Below, piece by piece: positions 9,804 through 21,247 of a stretch of DNA of 64,000 nt. The stretch is from Ochotona curzoniae. Lineage: Eukaryota > Chordata > Mammalia > Lagomorpha > Ochotonidae. The translations under genes and the position numbers were made by a program. Location: the NCBI RefSeq assembly GCF_017591425.1, contig NW_024466004.1, forward strand, positions 36,148,501 to 36,212,500, in the 5' to 3' direction. The first letter of the stretch is position 1. Every line of letters starts with the position of its first letter. The notes beneath the pieces are model-generated. The model saw nothing but the letters and a program-made list of their open reading frames with translations. It had not been told where the DNA came from and did not search any database.

Positions 9804-10140
9804 CAAGCAGCATCTAAACAACTGCACAAAAATACATGCTTTTCCCATATTCTCAGTCTCTAAACAAGAAGAAGAAGAAAAAAAGTTTGTCTCAATGGGA
9901 GAGGTGTGAAAGTCACATAGTAAGCAAAGATTTTGTATATACTATTAGTGTGTAAATGTTCTAATCATTTTTCAAATCAGTAGTTCATTTGAAATATAGA
10001 GTGGAAGATATACTAGTGGTAGATAAATTACTGACATCAATTTGTGCATAGTAGAAAACATGACAAAATTTATTCTAGAAAATCATTTTAGAGCATATAT
10101 CAATTATATGTTAAATATAAATTTTAGAACTATACCAATT
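9804..10140. other. AT-rich single-copy sequence
   Basis: Nothing recognised apart from a short GAAGAAGAAG purine run near 9869. Confidence 0.4.
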
Positions 10141-10461
10141 GGGCCAGATGGCGTGGCCTAGCAAGTAAAAATCCTTGCCTTGAACACACCAGGATCCCAT
10201 ATGGGCCCAGGTTGTAATCCTGGCAGCTCCACTTCCCATCCAGCTCCCTGCTTGTGGCCTGGGAAAGCAGTTGTGGACGGCCCAAAGCCTTGGGACCCTG
10301 CACCCACATGAGAGACCTGGAAGAAGTTCCTGGCACCTGGCTTCGGATCGGCGCAGCACTGGCCCTTGCACTCACTTGGGGAGTGAATCATTGGATGGAA
10401 GATCTTCCTTACTGTCTCTCCTCCTCTCTATATCTGACTATCCAATGAAAGTAAAAAATCT
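10141..10461 (+). repeat. Pika SINE (first of a head-to-tail pair)
   Basis: Head GGGCCAGATGGCGTGG to CCAATGAAAGTAAAAAATCT. The second SINE begins at the next base, so this copy's A-tail served as its target. Confidence 0.88.
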
Positions 10462-10790
10462 GGGCCTGGCATGATAGCGTAATGGTTAAAGTCCTCGCCC
10501 TGAAGGCACCAGGATCCTATACGGGCGCTGGTTCTAATCCCGGCAGCTCCAGTTCCCATTCAGCTCCCTGCTTGTGGCCTGGGAAAGCAGTCGAGGACGG
10601 CCCAAAGCTTTGGGACCCTGCACCTATGTGGGATACCCAGAAGAGGCTCCTGGCTTCAGATTGGCTCAGCTCCAGCCGTTGTGGCCACTTGGGGAGTGAA
10701 CCATTGGATGGAAGATACTCCTCTCTGTTTCTCCTCTTCTCTGTATATCTGTCTTTCTAATAAAAATAAATAAAATCTTAAAAAAAATTT
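10462..10790 (+). repeat. Pika SINE (second of a head-to-tail pair)
   Basis: Starts GGGCCTGGCATGATAGCG immediately after the previous SINE tail and ends AATAAATAAAATCTT plus A-run. Confidence 0.88.
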
Positions 10791-11234
10791 TTTTAAATAA
10801 ATTTTAAAGAAAAAACAATATCAATTATAGTTCAATATAAATTCAGGCCCCAAAACATCAATAGTGTATCTGACATTAGAGTTCTTGATCATTCTGAATA
10901 CAAAGAGATATCAAAGTGCCTTCTAAATTGCTGGCAGGTTAAGCTGCCCCTTGTAAAACCAATATCCCTCAAATTTATTTTCAAATAAATCTTTAAAAAG
11001 AAAAATAGTAATTTATAGAAAAACAGGTATTAGCACATAGCCACAATGTTGAATTAAGTACAATACACCATTCTGTAATATATTAGGTATCTGAAATAGT
11101 TAACAACTTATTATACTATGCTACTTTCATAGAGTCCTAATTTGGTATAGTGAAAAAAATATATTAAAAGCAAAAGTCAGTTAAGCTTGTTGGAACCATG
11201 TAGTTTTTTAACTGTTGTAAGAATGCTATATTAT
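10791..11234. other. AT-rich single-copy sequence
   Basis: No recognised feature. Confidence 0.4.
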
Positions 11235-11550
11235 AGATCAGCATAATAACCTAGTGGCTAAGTCCTCAACTTGAAAACACTGCGATCTCATATGGGTGCT
11301 GTTTCATGTCCTGGCTATTCCACTCCCCATCCAACTCCTTGCTTGTGGCCTGGGAAAACAGTCAAGGTAGGCCTAAAACCTTGGGACCCTGTACCTCAAT
11401 GGGAGATCTGGAAGAAGCTCCTGGCTTTGGATCATTTCAACTCTGCCTGTGGCAGCCATGTATGGAATGAAATAATAGATGGAAGATCTTTCTCTCGGTC
11501 TTTCCTTCTTTCCATAAATCTGATCTGCCTTTCCAATTAATAAAGAATGC
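11235..11550 (+). repeat. Diverged pika SINE
   Basis: TAACCTAGTGGCTAAGTCCT head, GTTTCATGTCCTGGC in place of the B box, CCAATTAATAAAGAA end; no clear A-tail. Confidence 0.8.
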
Positions 11551-11689
11551 CTTATTAAAATAATGCTGTACATAGAATACTGAACTGATAATTTTTTTTT
11601 AATATTTGAAACATACTCTAAAGTTTCATTTTGTTGTTGTGTAATGTTTGAAGTTTATATAAAGTATATACTGCATTTGAGGTGACATC

Positions 11690-11975
11690 TGTCAGAATTA
11701 AGCTACCACTTGGTATCCTTTAGTCCCACAGTCTATTAGTCACTTTGAGTCTCAGCTCAGCTTCCAGTTTCAGCTTCCTTCAATGTGTACCCGGGGGGCT
11801 CTAGTGAGGACCCTGCTTTTGGAGAACCTAGGTGATGGCTCAGGGCTTGGGTTCTTATCACTCACATGGAAGTTTCCTGCTCTTGACTTCAGTCCAGACC
11901 AGCACTTGTTTTGGGAGTTGGCAAGTGAATTCATCAAATATTAGCATTGTCTCAGGGTCTGTCATAAATAAATAC
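11690..11975 (+). repeat. Old lagomorph SINE, strongly diverged
   Basis: CAGCTCAGCTTCCAGTTTC, GTGATGGCTCAGGGCTTGGG and TCATAAATAAATACATAG follow older SINE block order. Confidence 0.6.
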
Positions 11976-12026
11976 ATAGTTAGATAGATATTAGTTTTTT
12001 GTTTAGAGAAAAACACTTTAAACATG

Positions 12027-12320
12027 CAGGGCAGTGTTGGTGGCATAGCAAATAATGTCACTGCCTACAAAGTTGGCATCCCATATGGACACCAATTCAT
12101 GTTCTGGCTGTTCTACTTTCAATCTGTTTTCCTGTTAGTGGCCTAGGGAAGGCAGTGGAATATGACCCAAGTCTTTGGGCCTCCACCACCCACTTGGGAA
12201 ATCTAGATGAATCTTCTGATTCCTGGTTTTGGTCTGGACCATTGCTGGCAGTTGTGGCTTTCTGGGGAGGGAAACAGCAAATGGAAGATCTGTCTCTCCT
12301 TTTCTTTCAAAATAAATAAT
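12027..12320 (+). repeat. Older lagomorph SINE
   Basis: CATCCCATATGGACACC, GGCCTAGGGAAGGCAGTGGA and CAAATGGAAGATCTGTCTC in order. Its A-rich end was the target of the next SINE. Confidence 0.75.
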
Positions 12321-12334
12321 GTATTTATTTGATT

Positions 12335-12672
12335 ATTTTTTTTTATTTTTGAGGATTTATTTATTTTTTATTGCAAAGCCAGATATACAGAGAGGAGGAG
12401 AGACACAGAGGAAAATCTTCTGTCTGATGATTCACTCCCCAAGTGAGCGCAACAGCTGGAGCTGAGCCAATTCAAAGCCAGCAGCCAGGAACTTCTTGTC
12501 TCCCATGTGAGTGCAGGGTCCCAAGGCCTTGGGCCGTCCTTGACTGCTTTCCCAGGCCACAGGCAGGGAGCTGGATGGGAAGTGGAGCTGCCAGGATTAG
12601 AACCGGCACCCATATGGGATCCTGGTGTATTCAAGGCGAGGACTTTTAGTTGCTAGGCCACGGCGCCGGGCC
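12335..12672 (-). repeat. Pika SINE with long TSD
   Basis: T-rich tail at the left and GGCGCCGGGCCC at the right. The left flank TCAAAATAAATAATGTAT recurs with one change directly after the head complement (12674 onward). Confidence 0.9.
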
Positions 12673-12724
12673 CTCAAAATAAATAATATATAAATAATAT
12701 ATTTTTCAAATATGATAAAAATGT

Positions 12725-12905
12725 ATGGCGAACAGTAGTTAGGCTCAGCTCCCAGTTCCAGTTTCCTGCTAACACAAACCCTGGAAGGTACCAGATGATG
12801 GCTTCAATCTTGGCTTGGGGGTTATTACAGGAATAGAGGAAGCTGAACCAGTGAATTGCAGATTTGACCATCTCATTCTGTTTCTTTGCTTTGTCAAAAT
12901 AAGTC
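12725..12905 (+). repeat. Old SINE fragment with internal deletion
   Basis: GGCTCAGCTCCCAGTTCCAG to TTGTCAAAATAAGTCAT, missing much of the second half. Confidence 0.55.
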
Positions 12906-15040
12906 ATTTCAGTTGGACCCTATCCAAGGAGAATGAGATCATCAAAGCTATACATATAAGCATTTCAAAAAGTTTGTGAAAAGATAGCATTAAAAGATGT
13001 CTATTTTGTATAAAATGTTTCAAAAATCATACATAATTTTTAATTTTATATCTTTTCCATGAAAATTTAAAATTCCCATATGCAGGAATTTCAAAATCTT
13101 TTCCCTGAAACTTATAGTTTAATTCAATTTTCTGTGAACTTTCTGAAATACTCTCAGACTATAAAATTTTGGCTGTCACAATTATTTTCATTTGTTCTGA
13201 AAGAAATTTGAGTTGATGATTTGGCATCTGTTTCATTACCTCTTGCAGTATAGATACTTTAAAAGCTCTGACTGCTTGCCAGTAGGTATTGAAGCCAACC
13301 ATATCACGCAACTCTGAGATGGGGAGGATAAGTTTCAAAATACCTCACTCTGCCAAACACCTGTGCAGATCCACCCTGCTCTCCTTACTTTGAAGAAACC
13401 AGACTAAAAACAAACACAAAAATGATCTAACAATCTAAGGACTTGGTTGAATTTATTATTCAACCCAGACTCATAAAGAGATTATCACATAGCTTCTTTA
13501 AAAATCATTTTTCAATAGACATGATGTTTGATTCCAATACTCTAAATCACAATCTCAAGTGGCTTTTTACTTCATAATCAACCTATATATTTGGAATAGT
13601 TTAATGTTACAGTTAGAGAAAATACACATTAAGTTGATTTATTTTCAGTAATGTTTTCCAGTTACAAAAATAATGAGTAAAAAAATTCATCTTTTCCCTG
13701 GAATGAGTGACTATTGATTAGAAAATGATGTCTGTTTCTAACTCTGAATTAGATTATTTGCTTTCTTATGTGAAGCATACTTTAAAAAAAATAAATTTTA
13801 AAAGTCACATTTACAAAAGAGCCTAACTGAGTAGCTCTATTTAATAGGAACAGTCTTAAAAGAGAAGTGCTCATGTTGGCCCATACATATACTAAAAAAG
13901 AGAGAGAATGGTCTGTTTTTGGAATGAAATCACAACCAAATGAGCTGTATCTGTAGTTAGCACCTAGTGACCTGCCAGAAATAAAACTAAGACAGCATTA
14001 AGCAGCAACTAACAATTTGTAATGCTACCAGAAACTTGGCATTTCAAAATTAAATTCTAAGCTGAAGCTTCCAATGTAATGGCAGAGCTCCAGACCTTCT
14101 GGTTTGTGGGAGACAGAAAATGTGCATGAAGGGTTGTACTCAGGAGAGTTATACAAGAGACTCATTCATAATAGATGAGCAGATCTGGTGGAAGGCACGT
14201 AGGCCAGGGTGGACAGGGGGAGTTAACATACATTTTGCCATAGTGAAAACAGCAGGGCTAAACCATTATTCTGAAGGTGTAATCCAGGATCTGAAGTTAA
14301 ACCAGGGACTCTTTGAGGAGGAGAAAACAACATCATAAAGATTTGGTAAGAAAAAATATTCAGCTACTGTGGAGTTTGGAAAATAACCAGGCTTTGATGA
14401 TTTGTTTTCCACATAGATCTAGTTGATCATTCAAGAATTCCAAAATTCAACGGGACTTACGTTGATACAGGAAACTTTATATATCCAGGCTGTCCATATT
14501 TATAATTAAGGAATATGTGTTCTCTGCTAAAACCTTGGAGCAAGCAGCAGAGTGCTTTCCCTGCCTTTCCCCTAACCTTGTCGTCCCAGCCTCATCAGAC
14601 TGATGAAGCTGAATCACAAAATCCTCAGTCTACTTTGCCCTCTCTTCTCTGAATGCTGCTCTGTTGTACAGCTCGGCTGGGCTGTGGGCAGAGCTGAAAC
14701 CATTATGCTCCACCATGATCTTCTCCCAATGGGGAATAAAGACGAGGCAGAAATTAAGTTTGATCAGGTGAAAAATAGTTGCACAAAGAGATGATGAAGC
14801 CTACTCCTGTATGTTTGAGCAAAATCACTTCAGCAAAAGTAGCATAGTCATTAAAATGCTTTCAGGGTCTAGAAATGAAGTCCCATTGACCAGACAAAAA
14901 TGCTTGAAACTTTTAGAGGTTAAATTCTAGAGAGTTTGCTTCACTTTTTTTTTTTGCTATCTATAAGAAAATGAATATATAATTGCAAAAAGTATACTTT
15001 TACTTTATATAAATATTAAATCATCTGGACATTGTTGTAT
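12906..15040. other. AT-rich repeat-poor stretch
   Basis: About 2.1 kb with no confident repeat. Short reading frames at 14120-14338 and 14603-14794 have no recognisable domain and no splice context; I do not treat them as genes. Confidence 0.4.
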
Positions 15041-16260
15041 ATAGTTTTTCCAGCAATTTTTTAAAAAAATTCATTTAATTATTTTCTGTGTTATTTTTAA
15101 TTTTATAGTACAACTCCATGAGCTCTGGGATTTCCCCACCACCTTCCTAAATTCCCTCCCCCCAGCTGATTTCCCTCATTCTATTACAATAGTATAATCC
15201 TTCATAGGCAATCGTAAGTCCATTATTCTGTTATTTAAATGTGTCCTGACATTGCTGTACAGACAATGGCAAACAGTCCAGCATCCTACTGTCAAGATAT
15301 ATCCAACAGTTTCATTGGGAGTCCATCATTGATTTGGAAGTAGAGATGCATAATGCATTGTATTTTCACATCTGGATATGATAGTCTCTGTTAAGCCATT
15401 ACTACACATTCCCTTAAATGAGAAGCCATGAAACAAAATCAACAGAGATAAAATTTAAACAAAAAAATTGACAGTACCACGGAGTTAAGTAACATGCTAC
15501 TAAATGACCAATGTGTCGACGAAGAAATGAAAAAGAAACACAAAAGCTTCTTGGGGAAAATGATGCTACAGTGTGATCTATGATTTAGTAAAGAATTTAA
15601 TAAGAGAAAAGAAACTATTTTGACGCAATGAAAATAAAATCAACGTCAAAATACATGGGTTACAGCAAAAACAGAATTGAAAGTGTTATTGACCTTATGA
15701 TTTGCATTAAGGTTGTCTTATATCAGAAAGAACATATAATATTCGTCCTTGTGGGATTGACTTATTTCACTGAGCATAATGGTCTCTAGTTTGAACCATT
15801 TGGTTGCAAATGGTAGGAGTTTAATTCTATTTATAAAGATTTGTTTTTTTTCAATTTTTATCATTTATCTTATGTTTAAGATTCGCTTATTTTTAAGAGT
15901 TATTTTTGTTTAGGGTTTGTTTTCTTCTTCCTTTTTTTAAGTTTTGATGATCGTTAAATAATTGATTAGGGCTCAAAGGGTCAAGGGCTACAGAAAAGTG
16001 GGTGAGACCATTATTTCCACATTCTCTCTTTTCCTTCCTGTATCTGAGGGAAGGGAAGAGACCAAGGGAGAAGCCACACCCACCCATCTCATTCTTTTTA
16101 ATGGCTCAGTAGTATTCCATGGAGTCGATGCGCATATTTTCTTTAACCACACCTTTTTGGAAAGGTGTCTGGATTGTTTCTAATTTTTCTGATAATTCTG
16201 ATAAAACCTCTTGAAAAGATGCTAATCAATCTCATGATTTCAACCACATCTTCTTCCATG
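15041..16260 (-). mobile_element. L1 3' end, antisense, interrupted
   Basis: Old lagomorph L1 3' region on the minus strand: plus-strand landmarks are GACTTATTTCACTGAGCATA and GGTTGCAAATGGTAGGAG, then after an interruption GGCTCAGTAGTATTCCATGG. The composite retroposon end at 15930-16085 splits it. Confidence 0.75.
15930..16085 (-). mobile_element. Composite retroposon 3' end, short minus-strand copy
   Basis: Complement of AGCCCTTGACCCTTTGAGCC with its C/T-rich upstream block and a T-run (its A-tail) near 15932. About 155 bp remain; it landed inside the L1. Confidence 0.75.
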
Positions 16261-16330
16261 ATATATATTTTTTCATAACTAGACCCACACAATCAAAAAA
16301 AGTAAAAGTATATTTATAAAGTCAGATAAT

Positions 16331-17000
16331 GGGCCCAGTACGGTAGCCTAGTGGCTAAAGTCCTCGCCTTGCACACACTGGGGATCCCATATGAGCACCG
16401 TTCTAATCCCAGCAGTCCCGCTTCCCATCCAACTCCCTGCTTTTAGCCTAGGAAAGCAGTCGAGGATGGCCCAAGACCTTGGGACCTGGCACCTGTGTGG
16501 GAGACCTGGAAGAAGCTCCTGACTCCTTGCTCCTGGCTTCAGATCAACTCAGCTGTGGCCATTGCAGCCAACTGGGGAGTGAATCAGCAGATGGAAGATC
16601 TTCCTCTCTCTCCCCTTCTATGTATATCTGACTTTGCAATAAAATAAATCTTTTTTTTTTTTTTTTTTAAAGATTTATTTTTATTGGAAAGGTGGATATA
16701 CAGATAGGAGAGACAGAGAGGAAGATCTTCCGTCCGATGATTCACTCCCCCAGCAGCTGCAACAGCTGGAGCTGAGCCAATTCAAAGCAGGAGCCTCTTC
16801 CGGGTCTCCCACATGGGTGCAGGGTCCCAAAGCTTTGGGCCGTCCTCGACTGCTTTCCCAGGCTGCGGGCAGGGAGCTGGAAGGGAAACTGGGCTGCCGG
16901 GATTAGAACCAGCGCCCATATGGGATCCTGGTGCGTACAAGGCGAGGCCTTTAACCACTGCGCCACCGCGCCAGGCCCAATATAAAATAAATCTTAAAAA
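16331..17000 (+). repeat. Pika SINE split by a second SINE; 12-bp outer TSD
   Basis: Head GGGCCCAGTACGG at 16331, tail at about 16652 and resuming after the inner insertion at 16979-17000. AAAGTCAGATAA flanks it at 16318-16329 and 17001-17012. Confidence 0.9.
16653..16977 (-). repeat. Pika SINE nested in the tail of another
   Basis: Minus-strand copy with an 18-base T-run at the left and GCGCCAGGCCC at the right. Its target duplication is the outer SINE's own tail, AATAAATCTT type, on both sides. Confidence 0.9.
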
Positions 17001-17344
17001 AAAGTCAGATAACAATTAAAAAGCAGAAGAAAGGGGACAAATAGTATTTTAATTCTTCTACCTAATATCCTACATCTTGACAAAAAATTAAATATCCAAT
17101 TTTCCAAAATTAGCTGTTTTTAAATCTATAGCAAACACATAGGAAAATAGTTGTCCCCTAGCGATAAAATGTGAGTTTTAAATTCCTGTGGTCTCTTTTT
17201 GCTACTTCTGCTACTTATCAGTCTTTCTAGTCTATCTATACACATGTATAAAACCCCACCAAAAATTGGAATCTCTCTAAAGTACTTCCTTTTATAAATA
17301 CATAAACTAGTATTCTACCAAATACCAATCATTTTCAAGCAATT

Positions 17345-17745
17345 TTATTAGTTTTTTCTCTTGCTATAACACATCCCCAAAGCGCAGCACTTACAAAAAA
17401 AAGAAGCTTATTCAGCTCGTAGCTTTATAGGCCAGCCTGCATCTGTGTCTCTTTGGCGGTGTCACATACAGCAGAGAAGTGAGAAGGGAAGATGCTGACC
17501 ACACGAGTAGCCAAGTATGTTGGATAGCTGGCTTAGCTTTATGGCAACCCACTCTGTGCAAAGTGCCTTGCTTTGGAAAAACAGTATTATTCTCTTTTGA
17601 CAGCAGTGCTGCCATGGTCCTAAGGACTTTGTACTAGGCCCCAGCTCTCAAAGATGCTACCATCTTAACACTACTTCATTAAATATCTACGACTCCAGCA
17701 CAAAACTTTTTGGGAGATAAACTACAATATCCTCACCATAGCACC
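17345..17745 (-). mobile_element. MaLR-type LTR relic, antisense
   Basis: The plus strand shows the antisense LTR opening (TCTTGCTATAACACATCC, then AGAAGCTTATTCAGCTCG) and near its other end CTAGGCCCCAGCTCTCAAAG, in the order of MST/MLT-like LTRs. The subfamily is uncertain. Confidence 0.5.
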
Positions 17746-17762
17746 ATTAATAATTAGAGCAG

Positions 17763-18070
17763 GGTGGGTCTCAGGACGGGGCGTCTCATGCCTGGATTCC
17801 GGACGGCCGCCATGGGCACATGGTGAGCCGTCCTCCCCGGGCCTGCTGGGTTTCGGGGGCCGCTTCCTTCGGGGTGAGTAGACCGAGGGGGGGAGGCCTC
17901 CGGGACTGGGCAGGTCCGGCACCCAGCCACCGCCCTCATTGGGCGGTGAAGGGGATTTGGGAGGGGCGCGACCTTGGGCCTGGGAATTTTAAACCTCCAG
18001 CTGCCTCCTGGCAGCTGGTGGGTCTCAGGACGGGGCGTCTCATGCCTGGATCCCGGACAGCCGCCATGTG
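17763..18070 (+). repeat. Direct repeat of about 52 bp at 254-bp spacing in the retroposon 5' end
   Basis: GGTGGGTCTCAGGACGGGGC through GCCGCCATG occurs at 17763-17814 and again at 18017-18068 with a few changes, followed by different GC-rich sequence. GCCGCCATG is a YY1-type core. The layout resembles tandem promoter monomers of retroposons. Confidence 0.8.
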
Positions 18071-20323
18071 CTGAGCTGTCCTCGGGCGGCCAGTGCGCCA
18101 TTGGTGCCAGGCTCCGCCTGCTGGCCGCCCGGCTGGGGAGCTCTGGGGATTTGGTTCTTTGAGTTGCTGCTTAATTAGCTCCAGGTTGAACCCATTGTGC
18201 TTCTTGGACCTGAAAGAGGCAGTAACTCTTCCTTAGCAAAACTTGTAATCACTAATAATTCTGAGCACCAAATACCAGTCATGCAGAAGCTATGGCTTGG
18301 GGCTTGCCCTGCACAAGTAGCTCCAACAGTTGGCCAATGTGTCAACTGGTAATGGAACAGAGTAGATTAGGCACGACTGAGCAAACCTTAGCCCACAAGT
18401 AAAACTAGAAACCAGGAGGGAGCAGAGGTCATGCCGAGCTAGGCTCTTGTACCTGCTGGTCTGTGGGAGCCTGGGACGCTGAGTCACAGTGTCTAAGGCA
18501 GAGTTCGGGACAGGGGAGGGGTTATGCCAAGCTGAGTCAGAGCATCCATTGGCAGGCATGTGATCTATGCCTGGGAACGGACCCGGTTGGGGAGCAAAGG
18601 GGACAACCCTAGCTGGGCTGAGGTTCCCACCAAGAGGCGCGTGGCCTGGAAGGGGGCTGCGTTCTGATCTGGAAACAGTTGTAGTCTCCCTTGGCACAAG
18701 TGTGGACTGGGATTGGATGCACCGAACTGGGCCGGACCCCGACTCCCCCTGGTGTTCTGGAGGACCAGGGCAGATGTGGGATGGACTAGGCAGGGTCTCA
18801 AACCCCTACTGAGCCATGTGTGAGCCATACGTGGGTATGGACAAACCATGGCTGGGCTGGAACATCCAACAGCAAGCACCAGATTGGGTTGAAGGCCAGT
18901 CAGGAAAAGCCACAGTTCCTGCTATGACAGGAGGTGGACTGAGTAGGGTTGGCTCATGGACCCACTGGTAAGCGTGAAACCTGGCATTGGGAGAGGTTCT
19001 GATGGAGGAGCCTGGGCAACTCCTCTGGCAGGACACAGACCCAGCAGGTAAATGCAAGAAACATGATAGGAAACAGCCCAGAAAAGGCCATGGAAACCTA
19101 CCCACTGGCATACAGTTGGCAGACGTGGGGGCAAGACCAGGCTGAATCTGTCCACATCATCCACTGGCAAATCCAGGCACCAGTGTGGGTCGACCCAGGG
19201 TCGGTCGCAACAAAGACTAGTGCACATTATGGAATGCCGAGGTGAGGTTGCCTGTACCAGAAGGGACCGCAGCGCCCAACCAGCCTGAGAACAAGAAAGG
19301 AAGTGGGCAGAGCTGGCAGGGGAATAAGGGAGGGTTCCTTTGCTGGACAGCTACTTCCGCAGGAGAGCATGGGCTGGGATGGGGGCAGACCAGACTAGGC
19401 AGAGCTACCACACCTGTGCGCCTCATGTGGACTAGATCAGGGAAAAGCCAGGCTGGGCGGATTATTCCTACTGGTGCAAACAAAATTAAAGTGGGCGAGG
19501 TTTGTTTGGGCAGCATCAACTGGAATCTGGGAGTGGGAGAGGCCTGGGAGGGAAATAGTGGGCTCATCCCTCTTGGGTTACCACTTCCACGGGAGGACAT
19601 AAAACTAAGACAGCGGCTGGGGTGGAATGGGATGTGGGACAGACTGGATTACTGCTACACTTACTGGCAAACCAGGGTAGGGGGTGGGCCTGGTTGGGGT
19701 TATTGTGGGTCGCTCCAACCTAGGCTACAGCTCCCGCTGGTTTATGTGAGGGCCAAGTATGTGCTGGGCAGAACCAGACTGGACTGCAACACCCATTGGC
19801 TCCAGTGGAAGACGGGAGTGAACACAGAACCAACCCAGGAATTGCAACCACCAGCTGATTGGAGCGATGGACGGTGCCAGGCCCTGTACTTGTTAGCACA
19901 TACAAGAAGTTTCTTTGGAGATCTTCCTAATCTAAATGCTGGACTCAGAACCATAACAAAGAAAAGAGCGAAGACAGACCGGGTCAACCAACCATCTAAG
20001 CTATGATGGACTATGTCAATCAGTGGATTTTTCAAAGACCTCATAGTGCTTGGAGCGGCAAGATTGACAGCGATTCATAACTGTTGCAATATCAAGACCA
20101 CTTGAGCAAGAACCTCAGAGCATGCCCTACACCCGGGACTTGGGGAGGGTGGGAAATTGGGTGGGCCTTCTCCCTTGAAACCCCCCTTTTAAGCATGAAG
20201 GTAACAATATGGAAAACATATTGGTATTATCCACTTTCCTGTAGCCCTTGAACCTTCTTGCCCTAATTAACTATGTAAAGAATGTCAAAATAAAATTTAT
20301 TAAAAAAAAAAAAAAAAAAAAAA
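17763..20323 (+). mobile_element. Full-length GC-rich composite retroposon with 14-bp TSD
   Basis: Perfect AATAATTAGAGCAG repeats at 17749-17762 and 20324-20337 bound a 2.56-kb insertion ending in AATAAAATTTATT and a poly-A run. The left junction ATT|AATAAT fits L1 endonuclease. Parts in order: CpG-rich 5' units (17763-18170); a bridging segment with TTCTTGGACCTGAAAGAGG; a long G/C-rich body (about 18290-19900) of degenerate units built on variants of CCACTGGCAAGC and GCTGGGCTGG; a 3' module starting about 20000 (GACTATGTCAATCAGTGGAT) to AGCCCTTGAACC and the tail. A 254-codon open frame at 19242-20006 lies in the repeat body and has no recognisable domain. I do not recognise the family. It is SVA-like in layout only. 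It could also be a retroposed noncoding RNA or a variant L1 3' region. Confidence 0.85.
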
Positions 20324-20344
20324 AATAATTAGAGCAGATACAGA

Positions 20345-20700
20345 CAATTTGCACAATGATGAAGACATTGCTCGGGACACCCATACCCCATATGCAAGTA
20401 CCTGACTCTGAGTCCAAGCTTTACTTTGATTCTGGCTTCTTGCTAATGAGGCAGCAGTTGATGGCTCAAACAATAGATTCTCAGGCTAAGTTCTTGGCTC
20501 CTGGTTATGGCCGGGGTCAGTCCCAGCTCTTACAGCTCTTTGGGGAAGCCCCAGCACTTGAGCCATCATCCTCTGTCTCCCAGGATGCTTTCACAGGATG
20601 TTTCAGGGGAAGTAGAGAAAACCAGAACTACAACAGACACTCCAGTATGGTATGCAGGCATCCGATGTAGTGACTTCACTCACTGCGAAGGTGACACGGC
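20345..20700. repeat. Old SINE pieces in inverted arrangement
   Basis: 20345 to about 20560 reads as a plus-strand older SINE (CTTGGCTCCTGGTTATGGCC). From about 20565 to 20700 the order is that of a minus-strand SINE ending in its head (ATGCAGGCATCCGATGTAG, then CACTGCGAAGGTGACACGG). Confidence 0.55.
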
Positions 20701-21183
20701 AACCTTCATCTCAGGGTTTTACTAGAGGGAGTTCAAGTTCAGAGTTCACTCACTGTGAGCTCCCTTTTTTCTGTTAGAAAAAAGCCATTGGTTTAATTCA
20801 CAGCCAAAGGGAGAAGATATCACAAGATGTGTGAATACCAAGAAATAGGACTTTGGGGAAGCACTTTAGAGGCAGCTGACCACGCCTAATATGAGAAAAA
20901 CTTTGTAGCTACAGAATTTTTGCCAATTTTCACTGTCTCACACACCATTTTCAAATGGTGGGTTTTATCTTAATGAAACATAGCCTTTCATATCCTAAAT
21001 TAACTTTTTGTAATAATTTCTTTTGCATATTTAAAAATAAGTACCTAGCTAATGATGTATGTAAATAGTCCTGAACATATTTTTTTATGTGATTAGACAA
21101 AATAATGAGGAGGAAAATTCAAATATATATTATCAAGGATGTTTCAATTTTATACTTGGTAATATTACAGAAATTGGCTTGTT
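20701..21183. other. AT-rich single-copy sequence
   Basis: No recognised feature. Confidence 0.4.
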
Positions 21184-21247
21184 CAACATGTGTATAATTC
21201 TTCCAGGTATCAGGGTCCCAAAGCTTTGGGCAACATGTGTATAATTC
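21184..21247 (-). mobile_element. 30-bp SINE micro-insertion with perfect 17-bp duplication
   Basis: CAACATGTGTATAATTC occurs at 21184-21200 and 21231-21247. Between them, 21201-21230 holds only TTCCAGGT followed by CAGGGTCCCAAAGCTTTGGG (with two intervening bases), which is the middle of the pika SINE in minus orientation with about 14 bases missing. There is no head, tail or A-run. Confidence 0.8.

Noticed and set aside
8940..9830. Outer target duplication for SINE-LTR copy A (CTGCATCT versus CAGCATCT)
   Set aside because: The left match is not adjacent to the T-run and is imperfect, so I do not claim it.
15041..15840. Considered as a novel single-copy transcript
   Set aside because: Antisense L1 3'-end landmarks explain it.
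19242..20006. 254-codon open frame in the composite retroposon
   Set aside because: It lies in the degenerate repeat body, has no recognisable domain, and the copy at 43003-45001 has no comparable frame.
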